DNA from: Pseudomonas capeferrum
GTDB taxonomy: Bacteria > Pseudomonadota > Gammaproteobacteria > Pseudomonadales > Pseudomonadaceae
DNA: 64,000 nucleotides
NCBI RefSeq assembly: GCF_000731675.1
Contig: NZ_JMIT01000001.1
Location: forward strand, 1,487,526-1,551,525
Direction: 5' to 3'
The translations under genes were made by a program, and so were the position numbers. Positions 34,751 through 44,151 of the stretch are shown piece after piece. Below the pieces are notes generated by a model that worked only from the letters and a program-made list of their open reading frames with translations, had not been told where the DNA came from and ran no database searches. Position 1 is the first letter of the stretch, and each line of letters opens with the position of its first letter.

Positions 34751-37032
34751 CACCCGCGCTCGCCCAGGCGACGACGGCCAGCCCAGCGCAATGCCCGCCA
34801 CAGCAAGAAGGCAAACAGCACCACGCAAAGGGCCGCGATCGCCGCCAGCAACACCGGGTGCTCGGACAAGTGGAACCACAGCAACATCCACCAGGGCAGC
34901 GCACCGACAAAGTAGTGCTCGCCGACGAACTGGCTGGTGACGCCACTGCTGCGCACCAGCGTCACCGAACCGGCCACGGCATCGAGTTTGCCCACATCAC
35001 CCAGCACGTCGCGCAGCAACCTGTAATCGCTGTCGCTGTTGGCCAGCAGGGCGACGACGCTGCGCTGCTCGTGGAACGGCGATTTCAACCCGGTGATGGC
35101 CGCGATCGGCGCCTGCGCGCTGACCGCCACACGGCTGCTCGCGGCCACCGGCGCGGTGTCGAAGCGCTGGCTGCCTGGCAACCCTGCGCTACGGCCTTGC
35201 AGCAGCCAGTCACGCTGGGCGCTGAGCAGCAGGCCGAGGTTAGGCGCATCGCTCAAGGCCTCGGGCAAGCTGCCAATCAGCAACAAGTCGGCATCGGCGG
35301 CCGTTGCCTGCTTCCAGTCATCGACCAGCTTCAGGCCAAGCGCGGGGTAACCGATTTGCCCGGCCAGCCCACCAACCGCATCGAGCAAGGTGCCAACCTG
35401 CATCGCCGTGGGCTTTGCCGGCATGATGACCAGGGTTTCGGAAAGGTCGGCCATGCGGCTGAACGGGAAGCCGCTGCGGGCGAAGGCGCGCAGGTCGGGC
35501 ATGGCGATGTAATGGTGGTAGCCGGACAAGTCGATGGTCGAGTTTTCGTCGATCGCCGCGCGCACATCCACCGGCAGCGACGTCTGGCAATGATCGCGCT
35601 GGGCGCTGCCCAGGGTGCTGGCAAAGCTGAAATCGAAACGTAGGCGGTTGCGGTCGCCGATCTTCAAGGCCGGCACCAGCGAGTTTTCGGTCAGTGCGCT
35701 GCTGTCACCGGACAACACCGCCAGGCGCACCTGCTCGAGCGTGCCGCCGCGCCGGTCGTTGCCCACCAGCGGCATGCTGGTGATGTACTGGTCATTGACA
35801 CTGATGCTCAGGCGCGATTCGTCACTCACTGCCGGTGCCGTATAACGGTACAGCGTGCGCAACGGGATGCCCTGGTTGCGCCAGACGAACAAGTCTGGCG
35901 GCAAATTCAGTGACAGCGTCACCGGCCGCGGTTGCAGGCCACTGACTTGCAGTTGCTCGGGGTAGTCGAGCAGTTCGGCGAAGCGCACCGGCCGATCGGT
36001 GCGCGTCCAGTTTGGCGCGTCGTAGGGCTTGCGCGGCTGCAGCGCGGTCATCTGCTCGACCTGCACTCGGGCACCACGGAACAGGTTGTTGCCAACCGCC
36101 AGCGCCGAAGCTGCCTTGATCAGGTCGTCATCGTTGCGCCCCAATACCAACAGCACCTTGCTGAAGCGGTCGTGCGGATGGTCGATCATCTGCAACACCG
36201 GGCCGTCGACCAGCGGAAACTGCTGCAGGTCGGCGAGAAATGCCGGGCGGCGTTCATTGCTGGCAAACACGATGCTCGGCTTGGGGGTGTCGGCACTGGC
36301 CGGCAGGCGGTTGTACAGCACCGGGAAGGTTGCCTTGCGCCAGCCGGCCTGGCTGCCGAAGTAAGACGCCAGGATAGCGGCCGCACGCTGCTCACCCAAG
36401 CTCGGCACGCCACTGAACACCACCGGCAGCTCGACCTTGCCGGTGTCGCGCGCGTCAAAGAACGGCAGCGGGAAGTACGCCAGGTCGTTGTCCAGCGCCA
36501 GTGCCTGCTCGTGCAACTGCACCTGGCTCTTGCGGTTCAGGTTCAGCCACAGGCCGCTGTGCGCCGGGTCTTCGCAGATGTCGGTGTAATGCCCGACAAA
36601 CTCCAGGCGGACCCGGTTGAAGTCGCTGAGCAGCTTCGGGTCCAGGGGCAGTTGGCGGCGCACGCGCTGGCCAAGTTGCTCCTTCTCAACCGGCACTACC
36701 CCCATCAACTCGTCATTGAGGTAGACGCGCAGGTGTGACAGGTTCGGCAACAGCGCGGGCGAAGGCGTGTAGTCCAGCTGCAAGGTGGCGTCGGTGGCGA
36801 GGCGGTCGCGACGCAGGCCGAACTCGATGTGTTCGCTATTGCGCACCCCCAGCAGCAGGCTGTCGGACGCATGCCCGAGCTGCTCGAAGGTTTTCGTAAC
36901 CGGCCAGCTCGGCACCTTGGGTACGACGGGCTCGGCAAGCGGGGCTTCGGAGGCGGCAGCGGCGCTCTGCGACAAGGCGGCAAACAGCGCCATCGCCAGG
37001 CCCCAGGTACGCGCGGGATAACCAGTCATCAT
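34750..37032 (-). CDS. bcsB: Cellulose synthase regulatory subunit BcsB
   Basis: 760 residues; two adjacent ATGs (37032, 37029) overlap the bcsA stop. The signal peptide (ARTWGLAMALFAALSQSAAAA), two carbohydrate-binding plus flavodoxin-like repeats and a C-terminal membrane anchor (LLAAIAALCVVLFAFLLWRAL) are as in BcsB. It guides the glucan from BcsA through the periplasm. Older annotation names it a c-di-GMP binding protein, but the ligand binds BcsA. Confidence 0.95.
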   Translation of the reverse strand: MMTGYPARTWGLAMALFAALSQSAAAASEAPLAEPVVPKVPSWPVTKTFEQLGHASDSLLLGVRNSEHIEFGLRRDRLATDATLQLDYTPSPALLPNLSHLRVYLNDELMGVVPVEKEQLGQRVRRQLPLDPKLLSDFNRVRLEFVGHYTDICEDPAHSGLWLNLNRKSQVQLHEQALALDNDLAYFPLPFFDARDTGKVELPVVFSGVPSLGEQRAAAILASYFGSQAGWRKATFPVLYNRLPASADTPKPSIVFASNERRPAFLADLQQFPLVDGPVLQMIDHPHDRFSKVLLVLGRNDDDLIKAASALAVGNNLFRGARVQVEQMTALQPRKPYDAPNWTRTDRPVRFAELLDYPEQLQVSGLQPRPVTLSLNLPPDLFVWRNQGIPLRTLYRYTAPAVSDESRLSISVNDQYITSMPLVGNDRRGGTLEQVRLAVLSGDSSALTENSLVPALKIGDRNRLRFDFSFASTLGSAQRDHCQTSLPVDVRAAIDENSTIDLSGYHHYIAMPDLRAFARSGFPFSRMADLSETLVIMPAKPTAMQVGTLLDAVGGLAGQIGYPALGLKLVDDWKQATAADADLLLIGSLPEALSDAPNLGLLLSAQRDWLLQGRSAGLPGSQRFDTAPVAASSRVAVSAQAPIAAITGLKSPFHEQRSVVALLANSDSDYRLLRDVLGDVGKLDAVAGSVTLVRSSGVTSQFVGEHYFVGALPWWMLLWFHLSEHPVLLAAIAALCVVLFAFLLWRALRWAGRRRLGERG

Positions 37033-39638
37033 GCGTCTCGATCAACAGGGTTCATGAAAGGGATAGGCCGCGGCGTGCGGGGCCTGTAGCTGGCCAGCCA
37101 ATGCACCAGCGCGCGCAGCGGGCGCAACCACGTCCGCAGCCACGGCGGCATGTGCTCGACCAGGCGCAGGTAACCGACAGCGCCCAGCTTCAGCACCTCG
37201 ACCAGGCTGCGCAGCGGGCGATCGGCCTCGTGTTGCTGGTGCCAGCCAAGCCAGGCATCGGCACGGGCAAAGGTGCAGTGAACCAGGTCGATGCGCTGTT
37301 GCTGGCTCAGGTCGTGGAACACCAGGCCCACGTGTTGCCCGACGGTACGGGTGACGCTGGCCTGGAAGGCAAACTCGCGCTGGCCACGGTTGAGCAGCAG
37401 GCGTACCTGCGCCCCGGGTTTGAGCGCAAGGCCTTGGTGCAACTGCAGGCCGACGCCGACATCGGAGTAATCGACCAGGGTGCAGGGGTAGGCGTGACCG
37501 CTGGCCAGCACCAGCCCCGCCGGCAAGTGCATCTGCACCCGGTGGGCGCGGCGTACCTGGCGCACCTCGGCGGCCACGGCAACGGCGGCGCCGATGATCA
37601 GCAGGTTGTAGACCACCCACAGCGAGCTGACGATCACCGTGCCGACTTCCGCCGTGGGGCCGGTGAACAGCCGCCACACGGCAAAGCCCAGGCCGGCCAC
37701 GTTGAGTGCCGCAAGCCACAGGTAAGGCTGGGCGATGCGCCAGTCGAACTGCCCCTGCTCCATCAGGCCGCCCTTGGCGGTGACGTTGAAGGTGCCCTTC
37801 TTCGGCGCGAACAGCGCGACCGTGGTGGGGCGGGCGATGTACCAGGCGAGCACGGTCTCGTAGACCTCGCCCCAGAACGTTTGCCGGTACTTGCCCTGCA
37901 TGCGCGAGTTGGTCAGGCTGGCGTGGATCATGTGCGGCAACACGTACAGCAGGATCATCAAGGCAGGGGCATAGATGATGTAGGCATGCAGCAACAGGAA
38001 CGCCAGCGGCGCAGTCAGAAACACCAGCCGCGGCAGGCCGGCCAAGAAGTGCAGCATGGCGTTGGCGTAACACACCCGCTGGAACAGGCTCAGCCCGCGG
38101 CCGAAAATCGGGTTGTCGGTACGAAAGATTTGCACCATGCCACGCGCCCAGCGAATACGCTGGCCGATGTGCGCCGACAGGCTCTCGGTGGCCAGGCCCG
38201 CCGCCTGGGGGATGCTCAGGTAGGCCGAAGACCAGCCCTGGCGGTGCATGCGCAAGGCGGTGTGGGCATCTTCGGTCACGGTCTCCACGGCAAAGCCGCC
38301 AATGCTTTGCAGCGCCGTACGCCGCAGTACCGCGCATGAACCGCAGAAGAATGCCGCATTCCACATGTCGTTACCGTCCTGGATCAGGCCATAGAACAGC
38401 TCTCCTTCATTGGGCCGGCGGCGGAACGAGCCCAGGTTGCGTTCGAACGGGTCTGGCGAGAAGAAGTGGTGCGGCGTCTGCACCAGCGCAAGCTTCGGGT
38501 CCTTGAGGAACCAGCCCACCGTCATCTGCAGGAATGAGCGCACCGGCACGTGGTCGCAGTCGAAGATGGCGATCAGCTCGCTGTCGGTCACACCCAGCGC
38601 GTGGTTGAGGTTGCCGGCCTTGGCATGCTTGTTGTCCGGGCGCACGATGTAGCCCACGCCGACCTCGTCGGCGAAGGCGCGGAACGCATCGCGTCGGCCA
38701 TCGTCGAGAATGTAGATGCGCAAGCACTCGCGTGGCCAGTCAAGGCCCAGGGCGGCCAGCACTGTGGTGCGCACCACCGCCAAGTCTTCGTTGTAGGTGG
38801 GGATCATCAGGTCGACCGTCGGCCAGTGCCCGGGGTTGGCCGGCAGGTTCGCTGGCTTGCGCTGCAGCGGCCAGCAGGTCTGGATGTAGCCCAGAATCAG
38901 TACGCACCACGAGTAGGTCTCGGCAGCCAGCAGGATCACCCCGCACACCAGGTCCGTGGTGTCGTTCCAGTTCAGTGTCGAGGTATAACGCCACCACAGG
39001 TAGCGGCAAGAGATGATGGTCGACAGCACGATCAACATCAGGGTCGGAAAGCGGCCCGGCATGTGCCGCACCAGCATGGCGATACCCAGAAGCAGGCAGA
39101 TGAACATCAACTGTGCCAGGTAGCCGAACGGCTCGGTCACGCACAGCAAGGCCAGGCCAAAGGCGCAGAGCGTCAGCACACCATAGAAGGCCCAGCGGGC
39201 GAATACGCTCAAGCCACGCAGGCGTGCCGAAGCTGCCTGCTTGAAGGCACTGGCCCGATAGCGCGCGGGCAACTGTTGCAGCCGGTCGATCAACCGGCCA
39301 CGGTAGTGCTGCACCCTCTGACGCGTGGTGTGCCAGTGGCCGCGCACGGCACGCCAGGCCTTGCTGGCCGGCCCTGGTTGGCGTGGCAGCGGTTGGCGCC
39401 GTAGCAGCAGCCACAGGCTCTGGATCAACACCCGCACGGGGTCGCCCAGGCTCGGGCGCTTGCCCGCCAACTGCGGGTACAGGCGCTGACGCTCGGCCAA
39501 CAGGGCCTGCCAGGCGGGCGACTCCAGGCGCAAGAACAGCACAGCCAGCGCCACACCCAAGGTAAACAGCCAGGCGACCGGCCGCTGCGCGCCGCGTGTG
39601 GTGAACCAGGCGTAAGCCGACAGAGGGTTCAGGGTCAC
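37029..39638 (-). CDS. bcsA: Cellulose synthase catalytic subunit BcsA
   Basis: 869 residues from GTG 39638, which overlaps the bcsQ stop (GTGA); this matches the usual P. putida length. GT2 motifs: ILDDGRRDAF, AIFDCDHVP, VTEDAHTALR (catalytic Asp) and QRIRWARG (QxxRW). The C-terminal PilZ domain, with R-type entry RRAHRVQMHLPAGL and later VDYSDVGVGLQL, binds c-di-GMP. Multiple membrane segments form the channel. c-di-GMP from a cyclase such as the divergent GGDEF protein would switch it on. Confidence 0.97.
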   Translation of the reverse strand: MTLNPLSAYAWFTTRGAQRPVAWLFTLGVALAVLFLRLESPAWQALLAERQRLYPQLAGKRPSLGDPVRVLIQSLWLLLRRQPLPRQPGPASKAWRAVRGHWHTTRQRVQHYRGRLIDRLQQLPARYRASAFKQAASARLRGLSVFARWAFYGVLTLCAFGLALLCVTEPFGYLAQLMFICLLLGIAMLVRHMPGRFPTLMLIVLSTIISCRYLWWRYTSTLNWNDTTDLVCGVILLAAETYSWCVLILGYIQTCWPLQRKPANLPANPGHWPTVDLMIPTYNEDLAVVRTTVLAALGLDWPRECLRIYILDDGRRDAFRAFADEVGVGYIVRPDNKHAKAGNLNHALGVTDSELIAIFDCDHVPVRSFLQMTVGWFLKDPKLALVQTPHHFFSPDPFERNLGSFRRRPNEGELFYGLIQDGNDMWNAAFFCGSCAVLRRTALQSIGGFAVETVTEDAHTALRMHRQGWSSAYLSIPQAAGLATESLSAHIGQRIRWARGMVQIFRTDNPIFGRGLSLFQRVCYANAMLHFLAGLPRLVFLTAPLAFLLLHAYIIYAPALMILLYVLPHMIHASLTNSRMQGKYRQTFWGEVYETVLAWYIARPTTVALFAPKKGTFNVTAKGGLMEQGQFDWRIAQPYLWLAALNVAGLGFAVWRLFTGPTAEVGTVIVSSLWVVYNLLIIGAAVAVAAEVRQVRRAHRVQMHLPAGLVLASGHAYPCTLVDYSDVGVGLQLHQGLALKPGAQVRLLLNRGQREFAFQASVTRTVGQHVGLVFHDLSQQQRIDLVHCTFARADAWLGWHQQHEADRPLRSLVEVLKLGAVGYLRLVEHMPPWLRTWLRPLRALVHWLASYRPRTPRPIPFMNPVDRDA

Positions 39639-40342
39639 GACTGCCGCCTCGTCAGGCAGCGCACTGCCAGGCTCTGCACATCCCGACAGGCCAGGCTCTG
39701 CGGCGCGTAATGGCCCAGCGGGGCCTTGCACGCCAAGGCCTCGAGAAAGGCCTCGTCGCGGTGCACCACCTGCAGGGGCAAGCGATCACGGAACAGGTCG
39801 CGCCACACCATCAGAAGGTCGCTCTGCAAGCGGCTGGCCGGGTCGTAACGGTTGATCAGCAGCAGGTCGTAGCGCTCGATGGGGCGGCGCCCGAGCAGCA
39901 GATGGCTGGCCATTTCGGCCTCGGCCACCAGCACCTGCACATCGGTCTCGACGCAGTGGCCCGCAGTCGCGGCCGGTAACTGCGGCACGTCGAACAGCAA
40001 CCAGTCGAAGTGTTCGGCCAGTTCAACCTGGCGAGCGGCCCAGGTTGCAGCGTCGGCCGCCGGGTGCAGCGCATCGCCAGGTGCATTGCCGAACGGCATC
40101 AGGCACAGCCCATCGAGCACCTCGTATACAGCGTCGGTGTACGGCCGCCCTTCCCGCTCGGCAAGCGCCCAGCCCTCGCGCGCCTCCAGCGGCAGGTTGA
40201 AATGCAGCCCCAGCAGGTTGTCCGGGCACAGGTCGATCAACAGCACCCGCTCACCCACGCCCTGCAGCGCATAGCCCAGCGCGGCCAGCAAGGCACTGCG
40301 CCCCAGGCCACCGCGCACGCCGTGCAACGCCAGGCTGGTCAT
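39635..40342 (-). CDS. bcsQ: Cellulose biosynthesis ATPase-like protein BcsQ
   Basis: 235 residues. MinD/ParA-like fold: GVRGGLGRSALLAALGYAL is a deviant Walker A with Arg in place of the signature Lys, as also in enterobacterial BcsQ; LLIDLCPDNLLGLHFN follows. It probably helps to place and assemble the synthase at the inner membrane with BcsR. It overlaps bcsR and bcsA by 4 bases on each side. Confidence 0.93.
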   Translation of the reverse strand: MTSLALHGVRGGLGRSALLAALGYALQGVGERVLLIDLCPDNLLGLHFNLPLEAREGWALAEREGRPYTDAVYEVLDGLCLMPFGNAPGDALHPAADAATWAARQVELAEHFDWLLFDVPQLPAATAGHCVETDVQVLVAEAEMASHLLLGRRPIERYDLLLINRYDPASRLQSDLLMVWRDLFRDRLPLQVVHRDEAFLEALACKAPLGHYAPQSLACRDVQSLAVRCLTRRQS

Positions 40343-40557
40343 GGCAACACCGCCTCGCGCTTCGGTGCAGGCATGAGCAGCCCATCCTGGGCACTGGACC
40401 GGCAGCTTTCACCCAGCAACGGCCAGCGCTGCAAGGCCTGCTGAACCCCCACCAGCATGGAAATATCCTGATAGTTCAGGTCCGGCATATCCAGGTGCTG
40501 GCGCAGTTGGGCAATGTCGTCACTACGGTCGGCAGGGTCAGCGTTGCCAGGCTTCAT
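40339..40557 (-). CDS. bcsR: Small cellulose biosynthesis protein BcsR
   Basis: 72 residues. DIAQLRQHLDMPDLNYQDIS followed by ALQRWPLLGE matches the BcsR/YhjR core. It stabilises BcsQ and the synthase complex. The N- and C-terminal extensions are poorly conserved. Overlaps bcsG (4 bases) upstream and bcsQ (4 bases) downstream. Confidence 0.9.
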   Translation of the reverse strand: MKPGNADPADRSDDIAQLRQHLDMPDLNYQDISMLVGVQQALQRWPLLGESCRSSAQDGLLMPAPKREAVLP

Positions 40558-42173
40558 CGGCTCTCCTCGGGGATAGGCTGCCAGTCAGGCTGGCCTTGCA
40601 GGCGCATGTAGGCGCGCCCCTGGTAGTTCAAGACCTGCGCACCGGAGGTTTCCGCGACCTGTTCGGTGGTCGGCAGGTCGTTCAGCAGGCTGGGCACGTC
40701 CAATGCCTGCTGCTGGCCAAGGCCGGCGTACACCCGCGATATCAGCTCGGACAACGCCAGGTAACTGGTGGGCGCCGAGACCCGCAGCGGCTCGCTGCGC
40801 GCAGGCTGCCCCATGCCGATGAACTTGAGGCCAACCGGCACATGGGTAATCGACGGCGTGGGGATTTCGCGCATGCCCGACAGCTGCATGCGGTCGCCAT
40901 GCAGCGCGGCGCCATGTTCTGGGACGATGGCCACGACCACGCGGCGGCCACTGCGCTCCAGTTCGTCGAGGAAGGTGCCCAGCTCGCCGAACAGGCGGTT
41001 GGCGCGAGTGGCGTAGTCGGCCACACGGGTGCCGCCGTCGGCGGTGACGATGCGGTTGCCGTCATGCAGGCTGATGCTGTTGTAGAACAGCGACACATGC
41101 TCGGCCGGCGTGCCTTTACGCTGGCCCCACCAGCGCCGCAACACGTCCAGGTCGCTGGCAATCGGCGAGCCATCGAAGCCGACCAGTGCCCGCGGGAAAT
41201 CGGTGTTGCGCAGGCCAGGTTGCGGCATGTGCTGCTGGGTGATATCGCCGATGAAGTTGTCGAAGCGCCCGCTGTGGTTGAGCAAGGTATTGCTCTGGAA
41301 GCCAAGCCTGGCCAGGTTCTGGAACAACAGGCACTGCTCCGGGGCGCTCTGGTACAGGCCCGCGTGGGACGACTGCCCACAGCTGGCACGCAGTACGCGG
41401 ATGGCGGCCGGCCCGCTGTAGGACGTGGCCGAGTTGAACTGATCGAAGACCACGTCCAGGCGCGAGAGCAGCGGGTTGTCACGCAGCCCCACGGCCGACA
41501 GGTCATCCCAGGCCAGCGAGCAGATGTTGATCACCAGCAGGTCGAACGGCTGCTCCTCGGCATTCATGGCAGGGAACGCCGTTACTCGTTCACGCTCACT
41601 GGCGAAGAACTGCTCAAGCCAGCCGTGGAGCGTGGCGTTGTCGGCCACCGCCGTGGCCTGCGCCTGCGCAGCGGGGCTGGTAGTCACCGTGCCGGGCGCC
41701 TGGCCCGCAGTGAACCCCAGTGACGGCAGCCCGCCGACGGCCAGCCAGCCCAGCCCTAACAGGCTCAGGGTACTCAGGCGCAGCCAATGGCGCAGGTACA
41801 GATACCCCACCAACAGCAGTGCCAGCGCGCCCATCAGGTTCCAGTTGATGAAACGGCCCAGCAGTTCGAGCAGGTAGTTCCACGAAAAATCGAGTACCCC
41901 CGGCTGCGCCAGCAGGCGACTGAACGGCGGCAACCAGGTGTCCTGGTAGAACAACGCGATGCCAATCGGCAGCGCCGCTAGCTGGCGCGCAATGCGCAAC
42001 CACTTGCCCGGCAACGGGATCAGCAGAAACGCTGCGAACAAGAGGTTCGGCAGCGCCTGGAAGTCGAGCATGCCCAGAGCGACCAGCAGGAACTTGGCCA
42101 GAAAATAGAGGTTCCACGCTCCCAGACCAGGCCATCGGGCCAGAACCGGGAGCGTGACGGTGGTATTAGTCAT
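40554..42173 (-). CDS. bcsG: Cellulose phosphoethanolamine transferase BcsG
   Basis: 539 residues: an N-terminal membrane region of four or more helices, then a periplasmic alkaline-phosphatase-like domain with LLVINICSLAWDDL (metal site), a nucleophile region SATSYSGPAAIRVLRASCGQ, and VVAIVPEHGAALHGD. BcsG transfers phosphoethanolamine from phospholipid to cellulose, as in the enterobacterial pEtN-cellulose system. It overlaps bcsF by 8 bases. Its presence predicts modified cellulose here. Confidence 0.93.
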   Translation of the reverse strand: MTNTTVTLPVLARWPGLGAWNLYFLAKFLLVALGMLDFQALPNLLFAAFLLIPLPGKWLRIARQLAALPIGIALFYQDTWLPPFSRLLAQPGVLDFSWNYLLELLGRFINWNLMGALALLLVGYLYLRHWLRLSTLSLLGLGWLAVGGLPSLGFTAGQAPGTVTTSPAAQAQATAVADNATLHGWLEQFFASERERVTAFPAMNAEEQPFDLLVINICSLAWDDLSAVGLRDNPLLSRLDVVFDQFNSATSYSGPAAIRVLRASCGQSSHAGLYQSAPEQCLLFQNLARLGFQSNTLLNHSGRFDNFIGDITQQHMPQPGLRNTDFPRALVGFDGSPIASDLDVLRRWWGQRKGTPAEHVSLFYNSISLHDGNRIVTADGGTRVADYATRANRLFGELGTFLDELERSGRRVVVAIVPEHGAALHGDRMQLSGMREIPTPSITHVPVGLKFIGMGQPARSEPLRVSAPTSYLALSELISRVYAGLGQQQALDVPSLLNDLPTTEQVAETSGAQVLNYQGRAYMRLQGQPDWQPIPEESR

Positions 42174-42351
42174 TACGGGGTTCCTGGCGTGCAGCGCGGT
42201 GGCGTACGCCCAGCGGTTTCAGGTAACGGGGGGAAAGGCGGCGGTGCAACCAGCCGCGCAACACTGCGCGCAGGCCCACCACCAGCAAGGCCAGGCCCAA
42301 GGTGACCAACGCAGTGAGGGCGATCACTTGCAGCAATTGCGTGAAGTTCAT
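42166..42351 (-). CDS. bcsF: Cellulose membrane protein BcsF
   Basis: 61 residues: one membrane helix (LLQVIALTALVTLGLALLVV) followed by a basic tail (GWLHRRLSPRYLKPLG), the pattern of BcsF/YhjT. It recruits BcsE and BcsG to the synthase. Overlaps bcsE and bcsG by 4 and 8 bases. Confidence 0.9.
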   Translation of the reverse strand: MNFTQLLQVIALTALVTLGLALLVVGLRAVLRGWLHRRLSPRYLKPLGVRHRAARQEPRND

Positions 42352-43769
42352 ACTGCGCCCCGCTTGCCCAAGGCGACCCGGCGCGGCGCCAGTGCCGGCC
42401 GCGCTTGCGTGGGTAACTGCGCCGCTGCATCGACCCGCGGCGGCTGCGGCGAGCGGTTATCGAGGAAGGCCGGGGCGGCCAGGCTGTCGACGCCGGCAAG
42501 CACTTCCTGGCTGATGAACAGCTCTTTCCATGACAACTGGAAGATGTGATCAAGTGCCTGTTCGACGCCTTCGGAACGGCAGGCAAACAGGAACAGAAAC
42601 AACACCTCCCCGACCACACAAGCGATGTCGCCGTCGCGGCGGAACACCGTACGCGAGCATGCCTGCAGGGGAGTCAGGCCTGGGGCCGGGCGCAGCACCA
42701 GCAACTGGTGGACGATTTCGCCGTTACGCACACCGTGCCACATGTTCTGCACTGCTTCGGCGAACGCATCAGGCGCTACCAAGCCGCAGATCGCGAGTGG
42801 CCGCAAACGCGTGAGCAAGGCATCGAAGTCGGTTGGCAGGTGTCGGCGCCAGACATAACCCTGGATGCTTTCCACCATGGTCAGGAAGCGTGACAGGCTG
42901 GCGCCAAACGGCACGATCTGGGTGGCGCCGCAGGCCAGCAGCAGTTGTTCATCCTGGTAGCGCAAGGTGGGCGCCATTTCGCGCACTACCAGCTTCAAGG
43001 CATTGCCACGCAACTGGCGCAAGCGGTGCAGCTGGCGCGCCAGGCTGTCCAGGCGCTGCCCGCCATCCATGGCGAAAATGACCGTGGCGGACACCGCTCG
43101 GCTGGCGCGGTCAGCCAGTTCGTCGAGGCTTTCGCAGACCTGCCAGTGCTCGGAGAAAGCAGGCGCCCCTTCAAGGACCGGCCGCTGGGCCAGGCACAAC
43201 AGCTCATCGCCACCGGTATCGGTGGGCGCCTGCGGCGTACCGGCAACGGCAAACCCCGCGTCAAGGCGCACCAGCTCCATGTCCCGGGTGCCCGCCTTGC
43301 CAAGCGGGTTGCTCCAGAAGTGCTGCAGGTAACGGACCCCGCCTTTGCCGCGATACACCTGGGCCAGGCCGTCGACGCCCTGGTTGAACACGCGCAGGCG
43401 CTCCACCAAGCCGGCACTCTGGCCACCGCTGATGACCAGCAGCAGCGCCGCCTCGGCCAACAACAGCGGGCGCAGCGCCTCGCACCAGCGCTCGACCTTG
43501 CCGTCTGCCCAGGCACCGGCAGGCGCCAGCACGACAAGCACACGGCCAGGAACATCGAGACGGGGCAGATCATCGACCAGGTGCAGGGTGGCGTGAGGGT
43601 TGGCTTCATACAGCGCCAGCTCGCCCGGGCCCTTTGCGGCATCCAGTGCACTCAGCACATCACCCATGCCTTGCGCATCGGCGATCAGGGCTGCCCGCGT
43701 TGGTTCGGGCAACCCCTCCACCACCTGGCGGCAGAGCAAGGTGGCGTCTTCTGCGGTGTCACAGGCCAA
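42348..43769 (-). CDS. bcsE: c-di-GMP-binding cellulose regulator BcsE
   Basis: 473 residues from TTG 43769, with AAGGA 9 bases upstream and an in-frame TGA immediately before it. The GIL domain is recognised by FLTMVESIQGYVWRRHLP and the c-di-GMP motif in RTVFRRDGDIACVVGEVLFLFLF, where RRDGD fits the RxGD site. It is shorter at the N-terminus than the ~520-residue E. coli BcsE. BcsE boosts cellulose output by binding c-di-GMP. It is the first gene of the bcs operon. Confidence 0.88.
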   Translation of the reverse strand: MACDTAEDATLLCRQVVEGLPEPTRAALIADAQGMGDVLSALDAAKGPGELALYEANPHATLHLVDDLPRLDVPGRVLVVLAPAGAWADGKVERWCEALRPLLLAEAALLLVISGGQSAGLVERLRVFNQGVDGLAQVYRGKGGVRYLQHFWSNPLGKAGTRDMELVRLDAGFAVAGTPQAPTDTGGDELLCLAQRPVLEGAPAFSEHWQVCESLDELADRASRAVSATVIFAMDGGQRLDSLARQLHRLRQLRGNALKLVVREMAPTLRYQDEQLLLACGATQIVPFGASLSRFLTMVESIQGYVWRRHLPTDFDALLTRLRPLAICGLVAPDAFAEAVQNMWHGVRNGEIVHQLLVLRPAPGLTPLQACSRTVFRRDGDIACVVGEVLFLFLFACRSEGVEQALDHIFQLSWKELFISQEVLAGVDSLAAPAFLDNRSPQPPRVDAAAQLPTQARPALAPRRVALGKRGAV

Positions 43770-44151
43770 TCAATACAGTCCTTGTAGATGAAGCTGGCTG
43801 CTTTCGGCGCCTAAGCCGGAGATTGCCAACAACGGCATTCCATTCGTCAAAACACTGGCTCTGAATTAAGAATTGAAACGGATTTCGGGAGGAATATCGC
43901 ATGCGCGCTAGGGTGGCATTTTGATCTTCGTCAAAAAAATAGCAAATTAACATGCGATTTAGCTTAACCGTCAATCTTACAGCACGGAGGCAAAATGCTG
44001 GCGCACTCAAATGTAATTAATTGCAAGGAGATGTTCGGATAGGCCTGTGAGGCGTATGGGGAAGGGGGGCCTGGCTTGGTTTCGGTGCACAACCCGATTC
44101 CTGTCTAAGCTTCTGCCAGCATTTCCAGCAGTTGAGGCTTACGACGTACTC
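43770..44151. promoter_or_regulatory. Divergent control region between bcsE and the GGDEF gene
   Basis: AT-rich gap of 277-382 bases depending on the start of the cyclase gene. It contains TTTTGA-N6-TCAAAA (43919-43936), a perfect 6-base inverted repeat, and CGTCAATCTTAC at about 43970. In pseudomonads FleQ and AmrZ control bcs promoters, but I see no full FleQ consensus. Promoters for both directions should be here. Confidence 0.45.

Noticed and set aside
37101..38339. 412-codon plus-strand frame opposite bcsA
   Set aside because: bcsA carries the catalytic and QxxRW motifs; the antisense frame is His/Gln/Gly-rich filler.
43770..44046. FleQ binding sites in the bcs promoter
   Set aside because: Only a half-like GTCAAT element is visible; without the full inverted consensus I did not call a site.
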